The notes beneath the pieces are model-generated. The model saw nothing but the letters and a program-made list of their open reading frames with translations. It was not told where the DNA came from and searched no databases. A stretch of DNA of 64,000 bases from Cavia porcellus (lineage: Eukaryota > Chordata > Mammalia > Rodentia > Caviidae): NCBI RefSeq assembly GCF_034190915.1, contig NW_026947630.1, positions 248,001-312,000 of the forward strand. The letters run 5' to 3'. This document shows, piece after piece, positions 13,934 to 29,722 of the stretch (positions are counted from its first letter, which is position 1; the number at the start of each line of letters is the position of its first letter). The position numbers and the translations under genes are program-made.

Positions 13934-15638
13934 ATCTAACACTCTAACTCTAACCCTATTAATAAGCCTCTAAACCTAACTCTCTAACCCACTAACCCTA
14001 ACCATAACCCTAACCCTAAACCTAACACTAAACCTAACCTCTAAACCTACCGCGAACACTGACCCTAAGACAAAACCTAACCCTCTAAACCTAATCCTAA
14101 CGCTAACCCCAACCCTCTAAACTTATCCATAACCATAACCCTAACCCTAAACATCCAAACTTCTAACCCTAAACCTAACCCTAACACTAACCTTAATACT
14201 AACCGTAATGCTAAACCTTACACTAACACTAATCCTAAACCTAAGCCTTACACTAAACTTAACCTTAACCCTAACCCTAACCCTCTAACCCTAAGCCTAA
14301 TCCTACCCAAAACCCTATCCCTCTAACGCTCTAAGCCTAACAATAACAGAAACCCTAACACTAACCCTAAAGATAACCCTAATCCTAAGACTAACCCTAA
14401 CCCTAACACTAAGACTAAAAATAACCATAACCCTATCCCTAAATCTAAACCCTAACCATAACCCTAACACAAAACCTTAACCAAAATCTTATCCTTACTC
14501 GAACCCTAACCCTAAACCTAACCTAACCTTAACACTAAATCTAAACCTAACTTTAACTTTAACTCTAACCCTAACACCTAACACTAACACTACCCCTAAC
14601 ACTAACCCTAACCCTAAATCCTAACACGAACCTTAAACCTAACCCTAACAGTAACAGAAACTCTAACTCGAACCCTAACCGTACCGTGAACCCTAACCCT
14701 AACCCTAATCCTAACAATAACCCTCTAATGCTAAACATATCCCTAACACTAAACCGAACCCAAACCCTCTAAGCCTCTAACCCAAACCCTATCCCTAAAC
14801 CTAACCCTAACCCTAAAGCTAATAATCTAACCATAACCTTATCCCTAAGACTCTAAACTTAACCCTCTATCCCTCTAACACTAACCATAACCCTAACCCT
14901 AATCCTAAACCAAACCCTAACCCTAAAACTAACAATCTATACCTAACCCTATCACTAAGCCTCTAAACTTACCCTCTATCCGTCTAACACTAACCATAAC
15001 CCTAACCCTAACCCTAACCCTAACACTAAACCTAACCTCTAACCCTAACGGTAACCCTGATCCTAAGACCAACCCTAATCCTCTAAACCTAATCCTAACG
15101 CTAACCGCAACCCTCAAAAATTAAACATAACCATAACCTTAACCCTAAATATCCAACCCTCTAACAATAAAACTAACCCTAACCCTAACAATAATACTAA
15201 CCATAATGCTAACCTAACACTAACCCTAATCCTAAACCTCAGACTTACACTAAACCGAACATTAACCCTAACACTAACCCTCTAACCCTAAGCAGAACCC
15301 TACCCCTAACCCTGTCCCTATAATGCTCTAACCCTAACACTAACCCTAACCCTAACCCTAACTCTAACACTAACCCTGACCCTAACCTTAACATTAAAAC
15401 TAACCATAACCCTAACCCTAACCCTAAACCCTATCCCTAAACCTAACCTAAACCTAATGATAAACCTAAACCTAACCCTAACCCTAAATCTAACACTCTA
15501 ACCCTAACCTTATCAATAATCCTCTAAACCTAATCCTCTAACCCTAACCATAACCCTAAACCTAACACTAAACATAACCTCTGAAGCTAACGCTAACCCT
15601 CACCCTAAGACCAACTCTAACCCTCTAAACCTAATGCT
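11683..15638 (+). repeat. Higher-order repeat unit A4 (3956 bp)
   Basis: Same length as A3, A5 and A6 and shares all group markers (17-bp insertion, AACTCACCC, CCATAATGC, ACTATCCCG). I saw no clear private change in the positions compared, so it is close to identical to A5 and A6. This implies very recent amplification or ongoing sequence conversion. Confidence 0.94.
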
Positions 15639-15911
15639 AACGCTAACCCCAACCCTCTAAACCTAACCATAAACATAACTCTAACCCTAAACATCCAACC
15701 CTCTAACCCTAACAATAACCCTAACCCTAATACTAACCATAACACTAACACTAACACTAACCCAAATCCTAAACCTCAGACTTGCCCTAAACCTAAACCT
15801 AACCCTAACACTAACCCTAACACTCTAACCCTAACACTAACTCTAACCCTAAACCTAACCTAAACCTAACCCTAACCCTAACACTAACATAACCCTAACC
15901 CTAAACCTAAA

Positions 15912-15953
<42 letters not shown>

Positions 15954-16974
15954 CCCTGAAACTAACCCTAAATCTAACCCGAAGCCGAACCCTATCAATA
16001 GCCCTAACGCTCTATCCCTAACACTAATACTAACACTCAAACCATAACAGTAACCCTAGCCGTAAGCCTCTAATCCTAACCTTAACCCTAACCCTAACCC
16101 TAACCCTCTAACTCTCTAAACATAACCCTAACACTTACCCTCTAAAGCTAACCGTAAGGCTAACCATAATCTTAAACCCTACCATCACCCAAACCTAATA
16201 CTAACCCTAACCGTTACCCTAACCCTAAACCGAACCCTAACACGAACCCTAAGCCTAACCCTAAACCTAAACCTAACCCTAACCCTAACACTCACTCTAA
16301 CCCTCTAACATTAAGCGTAACCCTATCCCTAACACTATCCCTCTAACGCTCTAACGCTAACACTAACACTTCCCTAAAACTCACCCTAAATTTAACCCTA
16401 AACCTAGCCCTAACCCTAACTCTAAAACTAACCCTAACCATAACCCTAAACCTAACCCTAAACCCTAACCCTAACCCTAAATCTAACACTCTAACTCTAA
16501 CCCTATTAATAAGCCTCTAAACCTAACTCTCTAACCCTCTAACCCTAACCATAACCGTAACCCTAAAACTAACACTAAACCTAACCTCTAAACCTAATGC
16601 TAAACCTGATCCTAAGACCAAATCTAAGCCTCTAAACCTAATCCTAACGCTAACCCGAACCCTCTAAACTTAACCATAACCATAAACCTAACTCTAAACA
16701 TCCAAACCTCTAACCCTAAAGCTAACCCTAACCCTAACCTTAATACTAACCATAATGCTAAACCTTGCACTAACACTAATCCTAAACCTAAGCCTTACCC
16801 TAAACTTAACCTTAACCCTAACCCTAACCCTCTAACCCTAAGCCTAACCCTACCCAAAACCGTATCCCTCTAATGCTCTAAGCCTAACAATAACAGAAAC
16901 CCTAAACCTAACCCTAAAGATAACCCTAATCCTAATACTAAACCTAACCCTAACACTAACAATAAAAACAACCA

Positions 16975-17006
<32 letters not shown>

Positions 17007-17849
17007 GACCCTAACCCTAAACCTTAACCTAAACCTTACCCATACTCCAACCCTAACCCTAAACCTACCCTAATCTTAACACTAAATCTAACCCTAACTC
17101 TAACTCTAACTCTAAACCTAACACCTAACACTAACCCTACCCCTAACACTAACCCTAACCCTAAACCCTAACACGAACCTTAAACCTAACCCTAACAGTA
17201 ACAGAAACTCTAACTCGAACCCTAACCCTACCGTGAAACCTAACCCTAACCCTAATCCTAACAATAACCCTATAATGCTAAACATATCCCTAACACTATC
17301 CCGAACCCTAACCCTCTAACCCTCTAACCCTAACCCCAACCCTAAACTTAAACCTAACCCTAAAACTAACAATCTAACCCTAACTCTATCACTAAGCCTC
17401 TAGACCTGACACTCTCACCCTCCTACCCAAACCATAACCCTAACCGTAACCCTTACACTAAACGTTACCTCTAACACTAACGCTAACCCTGACACTAAGA
17501 CCAATCCTAACCCTCTAAACCTAAACCTAACGCTAACCCCAACCCTCTAAACCTAACCATAACCATAACCCTAACCCAAACATCCAACCCTCTAACCCTA
17601 AATTGAACCCTAACACTAACCCTAATACTAACCATAACGCTAACCCTAAAACTAACCCTAATCCTAATGCTAAGCCTTACCCTAAATGTAACCTTAACCC
17701 TAACCCTAACCCTCTAACCCTAAGCCTAACCCTACCCCTAACTCTATCCCTCTAACGCTCTAACCCTAAATCTAACACTAACCTAACCCTAACACTAACC
17801 CTAACCCTATCCCTAAACCTAACCCTAAAACTAACACTAACCCTAACCA

Positions 17850-17889
<40 letters not shown>

Positions 17890-19594
17890 ATCTAACACTC
17901 TAACTCTAACCCTATTAATAAGCCTCTAAACCTAACTCTCTAACCCACTAACCCTAACCATAACCCTAACCCTAAACCTAACACTAAACCTAACCTCTAA
18001 ACCTACCGCGAACACTGACCCTAAGACAAAACCTAACCCTCTAAACCTAATCCTAACGCTAACCCCAACCCTCTAAACTTATCCATAACCATAACCCTAA
18101 CCCTAAACATCCAAACTTCTAACCCTAAACCTAACCCTAACACTAACCTTAATACTAACCGTAATGCTAAACCTTACACTAACACTAATCCTAAACCTAA
18201 GCCTTACACTAAACTTAACCTTAACCCTAACCCTAACCCTCTAACCCTAAGCCTAATCCTACCCAAAACCCTATCCCTCTAACGCTCTAAGCCTAACAAT
18301 AACAGAAACCCTAACACTAACCCTAAAGATAACCCTAATCCTAAGACTAACCCTAACCCTAACACTAAGACTAAAAATAACCATAACCCTATCCCTAAAT
18401 CTAAACCCTAACCATAACCCTAACACAAAACCTTAACCAAAATCTTATCCTTACTCGAACCCTAACCCTAAACCTAACCTAACCTTAACACTAAATCTAA
18501 ACCTAACTTTAACTTTAACTCTAACCCTAACACCTAACACTAACACTACCCCTAACACTAACCCTAACCCTAAATCCTAACACGAACCTTAAACCTAACC
18601 CTAACAGTAACAGAAACTCTAACTCGAACCCTAACCGTACCGTGAACCCTAACCCTAACCCTAATCCTAACAATAACCCTCTAATGCTAAACATATCCCT
18701 AACACTAAACCGAACCCAAACCCTCTAAGCCTCTAACCCAAACCCTATCCCTAAACCTAACCCTAACCCTAAAGCTAATAATCTAACCATAACCTTATCC
18801 CTAAGACTCTAAACTTAACCCTCTATCCCTCTAACACTAACCATAACCCTAACCCTAATCCTAAACCAAACCCTAACCCTAAAACTAACAATCTATACCT
18901 AACCCTATCACTAAGCCTCTAAACTTACCCTCTATCCGTCTAACACTAACCATAACCCTAACCCTAACCCTAACCCTAACACTAAACCTAACCTCTAACC
19001 CTAACGGTAACCCTGATCCTAAGACCAACCCTAATCCTCTAAACCTAATCCTAACGCTAACCGCAACCCTCAAAAATTAAACATAACCATAACCTTAACC
19101 CTAAATATCCAACCCTCTAACAATAAAACTAACCCTAACCCTAACAATAATACTAACCATAATGCTAACCTAACACTAACCCTAATCCTAAACCTCAGAC
19201 TTACACTAAACCGAACATTAACCCTAACACTAACCCTCTAACCCTAAGCAGAACCCTACCCCTAACCCTGTCCCTATAATGCTCTAACCCTAACACTAAC
19301 CCTAACCCTAACCCTAACTCTAACACTAACCCTGACCCTAACCTTAACATTAAAACTAACCATAACCCTAACCCTAACCCTAAACCCTATCCCTAAACCT
19401 AACCTAAACCTAATGATAAACCTAAACCTAACCCTAACCCTAAATCTAACACTCTAACCCTAACCTTATCAATAATCCTCTAAACCTAATCCTCTAACCC
19501 TAACCATAACCCTAAACCTAACACTAAACATAACCTCTGAAGCTAACGCTAACCCTCACCCTAAGACCAACTCTAACCCTCTAAACCTAATGCT
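15639..19594 (+). repeat. Higher-order repeat unit A5 (3956 bp)
   Basis: Copy of A4 at an exact offset of 3956 bp, with the same diagnostic variants throughout. The uninterrupted spacing means no net indel between A4 and A5. Confidence 0.94.
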
Positions 19595-19867
19595 AACGCT
19601 AACCCCAACCCTCTAAACCTAACCATAAACATAACTCTAACCCTAAACATCCAACCCTCTAACCCTAACAATAACCCTAACCCTAATACTAACCATAACA
19701 CTAACACTAACACTAACCCAAATCCTAAACCTCAGACTTGCCCTAAACCTAAACCTAACCCTAACACTAACCCTAACACTCTAACCCTAACACTAACTCT
19801 AACCCTAAACCTAACCTAAACCTAACCCTAACCCTAACACTAACATAACCCTAACCCTAAACCTAAA

Positions 19868-19909
<42 letters not shown>

Positions 19910-20930
19910 CCCTGAAACTAACCCTAAATCTAACCCGAAGCCGAACCCTATCAATAGCCCTAACGCTCTATCCCTAACACTAATACTAACACTCAAACCA
20001 TAACAGTAACCCTAGCCGTAAGCCTCTAATCCTAACCTTAACCCTAACCCTAACCCTAACCCTCTAACTCTCTAAACATAACCCTAACACTTACCCTCTA
20101 AAGCTAACCGTAAGGCTAACCATAATCTTAAACCCTACCATCACCCAAACCTAATACTAACCCTAACCGTTACCCTAACCCTAAACCGAACCCTAACACG
20201 AACCCTAAGCCTAACCCTAAACCTAAACCTAACCCTAACCCTAACACTCACTCTAACCCTCTAACATTAAGCGTAACCCTATCCCTAACACTATCCCTCT
20301 AACGCTCTAACGCTAACACTAACACTTCCCTAAAACTCACCCTAAATTTAACCCTAAACCTAGCCCTAACCCTAACTCTAAAACTAACCCTAACCATAAC
20401 CCTAAACCTAACCCTAAACCCTAACCCTAACCCTAAATCTAACACTCTAACTCTAACCCTATTAATAAGCCTCTAAACCTAACTCTCTAACCCTCTAACC
20501 CTAACCATAACCGTAACCCTAAAACTAACACTAAACCTAACCTCTAAACCTAATGCTAAACCTGATCCTAAGACCAAATCTAAGCCTCTAAACCTAATCC
20601 TAACGCTAACCCGAACCCTCTAAACTTAACCATAACCATAAACCTAACTCTAAACATCCAAACCTCTAACCCTAAAGCTAACCCTAACCCTAACCTTAAT
20701 ACTAACCATAATGCTAAACCTTGCACTAACACTAATCCTAAACCTAAGCCTTACCCTAAACTTAACCTTAACCCTAACCCTAACCCTCTAACCCTAAGCC
20801 TAACCCTACCCAAAACCGTATCCCTCTAATGCTCTAAGCCTAACAATAACAGAAACCCTAAACCTAACCCTAAAGATAACCCTAATCCTAATACTAAACC
20901 TAACCCTAACACTAACAATAAAAACAACCA

Positions 20931-20962
<32 letters not shown>

Positions 20963-21805
20963 GACCCTAACCCTAAACCTTAACCTAAACCTTACCCATA
21001 CTCCAACCCTAACCCTAAACCTACCCTAATCTTAACACTAAATCTAACCCTAACTCTAACTCTAACTCTAAACCTAACACCTAACACTAACCCTACCCCT
21101 AACACTAACCCTAACCCTAAACCCTAACACGAACCTTAAACCTAACCCTAACAGTAACAGAAACTCTAACTCGAACCCTAACCCTACCGTGAAACCTAAC
21201 CCTAACCCTAATCCTAACAATAACCCTATAATGCTAAACATATCCCTAACACTATCCCGAACCCTAACCCTCTAACCCTCTAACCCTAACCCCAACCCTA
21301 AACTTAAACCTAACCCTAAAACTAACAATCTAACCCTAACTCTATCACTAAGCCTCTAGACCTGACACTCTCACCCTCCTACCCAAACCATAACCCTAAC
21401 CGTAACCCTTACACTAAACGTTACCTCTAACACTAACGCTAACCCTGACACTAAGACCAATCCTAACCCTCTAAACCTAAACCTAACGCTAACCCCAACC
21501 CTCTAAACCTAACCATAACCATAACCCTAACCCAAACATCCAACCCTCTAACCCTAAATTGAACCCTAACACTAACCCTAATACTAACCATAACGCTAAC
21601 CCTAAAACTAACCCTAATCCTAATGCTAAGCCTTACCCTAAATGTAACCTTAACCCTAACCCTAACCCTCTAACCCTAAGCCTAACCCTACCCCTAACTC
21701 TATCCCTCTAACGCTCTAACCCTAAATCTAACACTAACCTAACCCTAACACTAACCCTAACCCTATCCCTAAACCTAACCCTAAAACTAACACTAACCCT
21801 AACCA

Positions 21806-21845
<40 letters not shown>

Positions 21846-23550
21846 ATCTAACACTCTAACTCTAACCCTATTAATAAGCCTCTAAACCTAACTCTCTAAC
21901 CCACTAACCCTAACCATAACCCTAACCCTAAACCTAACACTAAACCTAACCTCTAAACCTACCGCGAACACTGACCCTAAGACAAAACCTAACCCTCTAA
22001 ACCTAATCCTAACGCTAACCCCAACCCTCTAAACTTATCCATAACCATAACCCTAACCCTAAACATCCAAACTTCTAACCCTAAACCTAACCCTAACACT
22101 AACCTTAATACTAACCGTAATGCTAAACCTTACACTAACACTAATCCTAAACCTAAGCCTTACACTAAACTTAACCTTAACCCTAACCCTAACCCTCTAA
22201 CCCTAAGCCTAATCCTACCCAAAACCCTATCCCTCTAACGCTCTAAGCCTAACAATAACAGAAACCCTAACACTAACCCTAAAGATAACCCTAATCCTAA
22301 GACTAACCCTAACCCTAACACTAAGACTAAAAATAACCATAACCCTATCCCTAAATCTAAACCCTAACCATAACCCTAACACAAAACCTTAACCAAAATC
22401 TTATCCTTACTCGAACCCTAACCCTAAACCTAACCTAACCTTAACACTAAATCTAAACCTAACTTTAACTTTAACTCTAACCCTAACACCTAACACTAAC
22501 ACTACCCCTAACACTAACCCTAACCCTAAATCCTAACACGAACCTTAAACCTAACCCTAACAGTAACAGAAACTCTAACTCGAACCCTAACCGTACCGTG
22601 AACCCTAACCCTAACCCTAATCCTAACAATAACCCTCTAATGCTAAACATATCCCTAACACTAAACCGAACCCAAACCCTCTAAGCCTCTAACCCAAACC
22701 CTATCCCTAAACCTAACCCTAACCCTAAAGCTAATAATCTAACCATAACCTTATCCCTAAGACTCTAAACTTAACCCTCTATCCCTCTAACACTAACCAT
22801 AACCCTAACCCTAATCCTAAACCAAACCCTAACCCTAAAACTAACAATCTATACCTAACCCTATCACTAAGCCTCTAAACTTACCCTCTATCCGTCTAAC
22901 ACTAACCATAACCCTAACCCTAACCCTAACCCTAACACTAAACCTAACCTCTAACCCTAACGGTAACCCTGATCCTAAGACCAACCCTAATCCTCTAAAC
23001 CTAATCCTAACGCTAACCGCAACCCTCAAAAATTAAACATAACCATAACCTTAACCCTAAATATCCAACCCTCTAACAATAAAACTAACCCTAACCCTAA
23101 CAATAATACTAACCATAATGCTAACCTAACACTAACCCTAATCCTAAACCTCAGACTTACACTAAACCGAACATTAACCCTAACACTAACCCTCTAACCC
23201 TAAGCAGAACCCTACCCCTAACCCTGTCCCTATAATGCTCTAACCCTAACACTAACCCTAACCCTAACCCTAACTCTAACACTAACCCTGACCCTAACCT
23301 TAACATTAAAACTAACCATAACCCTAACCCTAACCCTAAACCCTATCCCTAAACCTAACCTAAACCTAATGATAAACCTAAACCTAACCCTAACCCTAAA
23401 TCTAACACTCTAACCCTAACCTTATCAATAATCCTCTAAACCTAATCCTCTAACCCTAACCATAACCCTAAACCTAACACTAAACATAACCTCTGAAGCT
23501 AACGCTAACCCTCACCCTAAGACCAACTCTAACCCTCTAAACCTAATGCT
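19595..23550 (+). repeat. Higher-order repeat unit A6 (3956 bp)
   Basis: Last member of the homogenised core, again at an exact 3956-bp offset. It keeps the 17-bp insertion and the other core markers; the next unit loses the insertion, so the A6/A7 boundary is where the variant class changes. Confidence 0.94.
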
Positions 23551-23823
23551 AACGCTAACCCCAACCCTCTAAACCTAACCATAAACATAACTCTAACCCT
23601 AAACATCCAACCCTCTAACCCTAACAATAACCCTAACCCTAATACTAACCATAACACTAACACTAACACTAACCCAAATCCTAAACCTCAGACTTGCCCT
23701 AAACCTAAACCTAACCCTAACACTAACCCTAACACTCTAACCCTAACACTAACTCTAACCCTAAACCTAACCTAAACCTAACCCTAACCCTAACACTAAC
23801 ATAACCCTAACCCTAAACCTAAA

Positions 23824-23865
<42 letters not shown>

Positions 23866-24886
23866 CCCTGAAACTAACCCTAAATCTAACCCGAAGCCGA
23901 ACCCTATCAATAGCCCTAACGCTCTATCCCTAACACTAATACTAACACTCAAACCATAACAGTAACCCTAGCTGTAAGCCTCTAATCCTAACCTTAACCC
24001 TAACCCTAACCCTAACCCTCTAACTCTCTAAACATAACCCTAACACTTACCCTCTAAAGCTAACCGTAAGGCTAACCATAATCTTAAACCCTACCATCAC
24101 CCAAACCTAATACTAACCCTAACCGTTACCCTAACCCTAAACCGAACCCTAACACGAACCCTAAGCCTAACCCTAAACCTAAACCTAACCCTAACCCTAA
24201 CACTCACTCTAACCCTCTAACATTAAGCGTAACCCTATCCCTAACACTATCCCTCTAACGCTCTAACGCTAACACTAACACTTCCCTAAAACTAACCCTA
24301 AATTTAACCCTAAACCTAGCCCTAACCCTAACTCTAAAACTAACCCTAACCATAACCCTAAACCTAACCCTAAACCCTAACCCTAACCCTAAATCTAACA
24401 CTCTAACTCTAACCCTATTAATAAGCCTCTAAACCTAACTCTCTAACCCTCTAACCCTAACCATAACCGTAACCCTAAAACTAACACTAAACCTAACCTC
24501 TAAACCTAATGCTAAACCTGATCCTAAGACCAAATCTAAGCCTCTAAACCTAATCCTAACGCTAACCCGAACCCTCTAAACTTAACCATAACCATAAACC
24601 TAACTCTAAACATCCAAACCTCTAACCCTAAAGCTAACCCTAACCCTAACCTTAATACTAACCGTAATGCTAAACCTTGCACTAACACTAATCCTAAACC
24701 TAAGCCTTACCCTAAACTTAACCTTAACCCTAACCCTAACCCTCTAACCCTAAGCCTAACCCTACCCAAAACCGTATCCCTCTAATGCTCTAAGCCTAAC
24801 AATAACAGAAACCCTAAACCTAACCCTAAAGATAACCCTAATCCTAATACTAAACCTAACCCTAACACTAACAATAAAAACAACCA

Positions 24887-24918
<32 letters not shown>

Positions 24919-25744
24919 GACCCTAACCCTAAACCTTAACCTAAACCTTACCCATACTCCAACCCTAACCCTAAACCTACCCTAATCTTAACACTAAATC
25001 TAACCCTAACTCTAACTCTAACTCTAAACCTAACACCTAACACTAACCCTACCCCTAACACTAACCCTAACCCTAAACCCTAACACGAACCTTAAACCTA
25101 ACCCTAACAGTAACAGAAACTCTAACTCGAACCCTAACCCTACCGTGAAACCTAACCCTAACCCTAATCCTAACAATAACCCTATAATGCTAAACATATC
25201 CCTAACACTAACCCGAACCCTAACCCTCTAACCCTCTAACCCTAACCCCAACCCTAAACTTAAACCTAACCCTAAAACTAACAATCTAACCCTAACTCTA
25301 TCACTAAGCCTCTAGACCTGACACTCTCACCCTCCTACCCAAACCATAACCCTAACCGTAACCCTTACACTAAACGTTACCTCTAACACTAACGCTAACC
25401 CTGACACTAAGACCAATCCTAACCCTCTAAACCTAAACCTAACGCTAACCCCAACCCTCTAAACCTAACCATAACCATAACCCTAACCCAAACATCCAAC
25501 CCTCTAACCCTAAATTGAACCCTAACACTAACCCTAATACTAACCATAACGCTAACCCTAAAACTAACCCTAATCCTAATGCTAAGCCTTACCCTAAATG
25601 TAACCTTAACCCTAACCCTAACCCTCTAACCCTAAGCCTAACCCTACCCCTAACTCTATCCCACTAACGCTCTAACCCTAAATCTAACACTAACCCTAAC
25701 CCTATCCCTAAACCTAACCCTAAAACTAACACTAACCCTAACCA

Positions 25745-25784
<40 letters not shown>

Positions 25785-27488
25785 ATCTAACACTCTAACT
25801 CTAACCCTATTAATAAGCCTCTAAACCTAACTCTCTAACCCACTAACCCTAACCATAACCCTAACCCTAAACCTAACACTAAACCTAACCTCTAAACCTA
25901 CCGCGAACACTGACCCTAAGACAAAACCTAACCCTCTAAACCTAATCCTAACGCTAACCCCAACCCTCTAAACTTATCCATAACCATAACCCTAACCCTA
26001 AACATCCAAACTTCTAACCCTAAACCTAACCCTAACACTAACCTTAATACTAACCGTAATGCTAAACCTTACACTAACACTAATCCTAAACCTAAGCCTT
26101 ACACTAAACTTAACCTTAACCCTAACCCTAACCCTCTAACCCTAAGCCTAATCCTACCCAAAACCCTATCCCTCTAACGCTCTAAGCCTAACAATAACAG
26201 AAACCCTAACACTAACCCTAAAGATAACCCTAATCCTAAGACTAACCCTAACCCTAACACTAAGACTAAAAATAACCATAACCCTATCCCTAAACCTAAA
26301 CCCTAACCATAACCCTAACACAAAACCTTAACCAAAATCTTATCCTTACTCGAACCCTAACCCTAAACCTAACCTAACCTTAACACTAAATCTAAACCTA
26401 ACTTTAACTTTAACTCTAACCCTAACACCTAACACTAACACTACCCCTAACACTAACCCTAACCCTAAATCCTAACACGAACCTTAAACCTAACCCTAAC
26501 AGTAACAGAAACTCTAACTCGAACCCTAACCGTACCGTGAACCCTAACCCTAACCCTAATCCTAACAATAACCCTCTAATGCTAAACATATCCCTAACAC
26601 TAAACCGAACCCAAACCCTCTAACCCTCTAACCCAAACCCTATCCCTAAACCTAACCCTAACCCTAAAGCTAATAATCTAACCATAACCTTATCCCTAAG
26701 ACTCTAAACTTAACCCTCTATCCCTCTAACACTAACCATAACCCTAACCCTAATCCTAAACCAACCCTAACCCTAAAACTAACAATCTATACCTAACCCT
26801 ATCACTAAGCCTCTAAACTTACCCTCTATCCGTCTAACACTAACCATAACCCTAACCCTAACCCTAACCCTAACACTAAACCTAACCTCTAACCCTAACG
26901 GTAACCCTGATCCTAAGACCAACCCTAATCCTCTAAACCTAATCCTAACGCTAACCGCAACCCTCAAAAATTAAACATAACCATAACCTTAACCCTAAAT
27001 ATCCAACCCTCTAACAATAAAACTAACCCTAACCCTAACAATAATACTAACCATAATGCTAACCTAACACTAACCCTAATCCTAAACCTCAGACTTACAC
27101 TAAACCGAACATTAACCCTAACACTAACCCTCTAACCCTAAGCAGAACCCTACCCCTAACCCTGTCCCTATAATGCTCTAACCCTAACACTAACCCTAAC
27201 CCTAACCCTAACTCTAACACTAACCCTGACCCTAACCTTAACATTAAAACTAACCATAACCCTAACCCTAACCCTAAACCCTATCCCTAAACCTAACCTA
27301 AACCTAATGATAAACCTAAACCTAACCCTAACCCTAAATCTAACACTCTAACCCTAACCTTATCAATAATCCTCTAAACCTAATCCTCTAACCCTAACCA
27401 TAACCCTAAACCTAACACTAAACATAACCTCTGAAGCTAACGCTAACCCTCACCCTAAGACCAACTCTAACCCTCTAAACCTAATGCT
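23551..27488 (+). repeat. Higher-order repeat unit A7 (3938 bp)
   Basis: Lacks the 17-bp insertion and one A near 26762 (CCAACCC for CCAAACCC). It has GCTGTAAGCC near 23971 where other copies have GCCGTAAGCC, a change shared only with A8. Elsewhere it resembles A2 (AACTAACCC, CCGTAATGC, ACTAACCCG). It nevertheless shares AAATCTAAGCC with A3-A6, A8 and A9 against AAATCTAATCC in A1, A2 and A10, so it is mosaic. Confidence 0.93.
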
Positions 27489-27761
27489 AACGCTAACCCC
27501 AACCCTCTAAACCTAACCATAAACATAACTCTAACCCTAAACATCCAACCCTCTAACCCTAACAATAACCCTAACCCTAATACTAACCATAACACTAACA
27601 CTAACACTAACCCAAATCCTAAACCTCAGACTTGCCCTAAACCTAAACCTAACCCTAACACTAACCCTAACACTCTAACCCTAACACTAACTCTAACCCT
27701 AAACCTAACCTAAACCTAACCCTAACCCTAACACTAACATAACCCTAACCCTAAACCTAAA

Positions 27762-27803
<42 letters not shown>

Positions 27804-28824
27804 CCCTGAAACTAACCCTAAATCTAACCCGAAGCCGAACCCTATCAATAGCCCTAACGCTCTATCCCTAACACTAATACTAACACTCAAACCATAACAG
27901 TAACCCTAGCTGTAAGCCTCTAATCCTAACCTTAACCCTAACCCTAACCCTAACCCTCTAACTCTCTAAACATAACCCTAACACTTACCCTCTAAAGCTA
28001 ACCGTAAGGCTAACCATAATCTTAAACCCTACCATCACCCAAACCTAATACTAACCCTAACCGTTACCCTAACCCTAAACCGAACCCTAACACGAACCCT
28101 AAGCCTAACCCTAAACCTAAACCTAACCCTAACCCTAACACTCACTCTAACCCTCTAACATTAAGCGTAACCCTATCCCTAACACTATCCCTCTAACGCT
28201 CTAACGCTAACACTAACACTTCCCTAAAACTCACCCTAAATTTAACCCTAAACCTAGCCCTAACCCTAACTCTAAAACTAACCCTAACCATAACCCTAAA
28301 CCTAACCCTAAACCCTAACCCTAACCCTAAATCTAACACTCTAACTCTAACCCTATTAATAAGCCTCTAAACCTAACTCTCTAACCCTCTAACCCTAACC
28401 ATAACCGTAACCCTAAAACTAACACTAAACCTAACCTCTAAACCTAATGCTAAACCTGATCCTAAGACCAAATCTAAGCCTCTAAACCTAATCCTAACGC
28501 TAACCCGAACCCTCTAAACTTAACCATAACCATAAACCTAACTCTAAACATCCAAACCTCTAACCCTAAAGCTAACCCTAACCCTAACCTTCATACTAAC
28601 CGTAATGCTAAACCTTGCACTAACACTAATCCTAAACCTAAGCCTTACCCTAAACTTAACCTTAACCCTAACCCTAACCCTCTAACCCTAAGCCTAACCC
28701 TACCCAAAACCGTATCCCTCTAATGCTCTAAGCCTAACAATAACAGAAACCCTAAACCTAACCCTAAAGATAACCCTAATCCTAATACTAAACCTAACCC
28801 TAACACTAACAATAAAAACAACCA

Positions 28825-28856
<32 letters not shown>

Positions 28857-29682
28857 GACCCTAACCCTAAACCTTAACCTAAACCTTACCCATACTCCAA
28901 CCCTAACCCTAAACCTACCCTAATCTTAACACTAAATCTAACCCTAACTCTAACTCTAACTCTAAACCTAACACCTAACACTAACCCTACCCCTAACACT
29001 AACCCTAACCCTAAACCCTAACACGAACCTTAAACCTAACCCTAACAGTAACAGAAACTCTAACTCGAACCCTAACCCTACCGTGAAACCTAACCCTAAC
29101 CCTAATCCTAACAATAACCCTATAATGCTAAACATATCCCTAACACTAACCCGAACCCTAACCCTCTAACCCTCTAACCCTAACCCCAACCCTAAACTTA
29201 AACCTAACCCTAAAACTAACAATCTAACCCTAACTCTATCACTAAGCCTCTAGACCTGACACTCTCACCCTCCTACCCAAACCATAACCCTAACCGTAAC
29301 CCTTACACTAAACGTTACCTCTAACACTAACGCTAACCCTGACACTAAGACCAATCCTAACCCTCTAAACCTAAACCTAACGCTAACCCCAACCCTCTAA
29401 ACCTAACCATAACCATAACCCTAACCCAAACATCCAACCCTCTAACCCTAAATTGAACCCTAACACTAACCCTAATACTAACCATAACGCTAACCCTAAA
29501 ACTAACCCTAATCCTAATGCTAAGCCTTACCCTAAATGTAACCTTAACCCTAACCCTAACCCTCTAACCCTAAGCCTAACCCTACCCCTAACTCTATCCC
29601 ACTAACGCTCTAACCCTAAATCTAACACTAACCCTAACCCTATCCCTAAACCTAACCCTAAAACTAACACTAACCCTAACCA

Positions 29683-29722
<40 letters not shown>

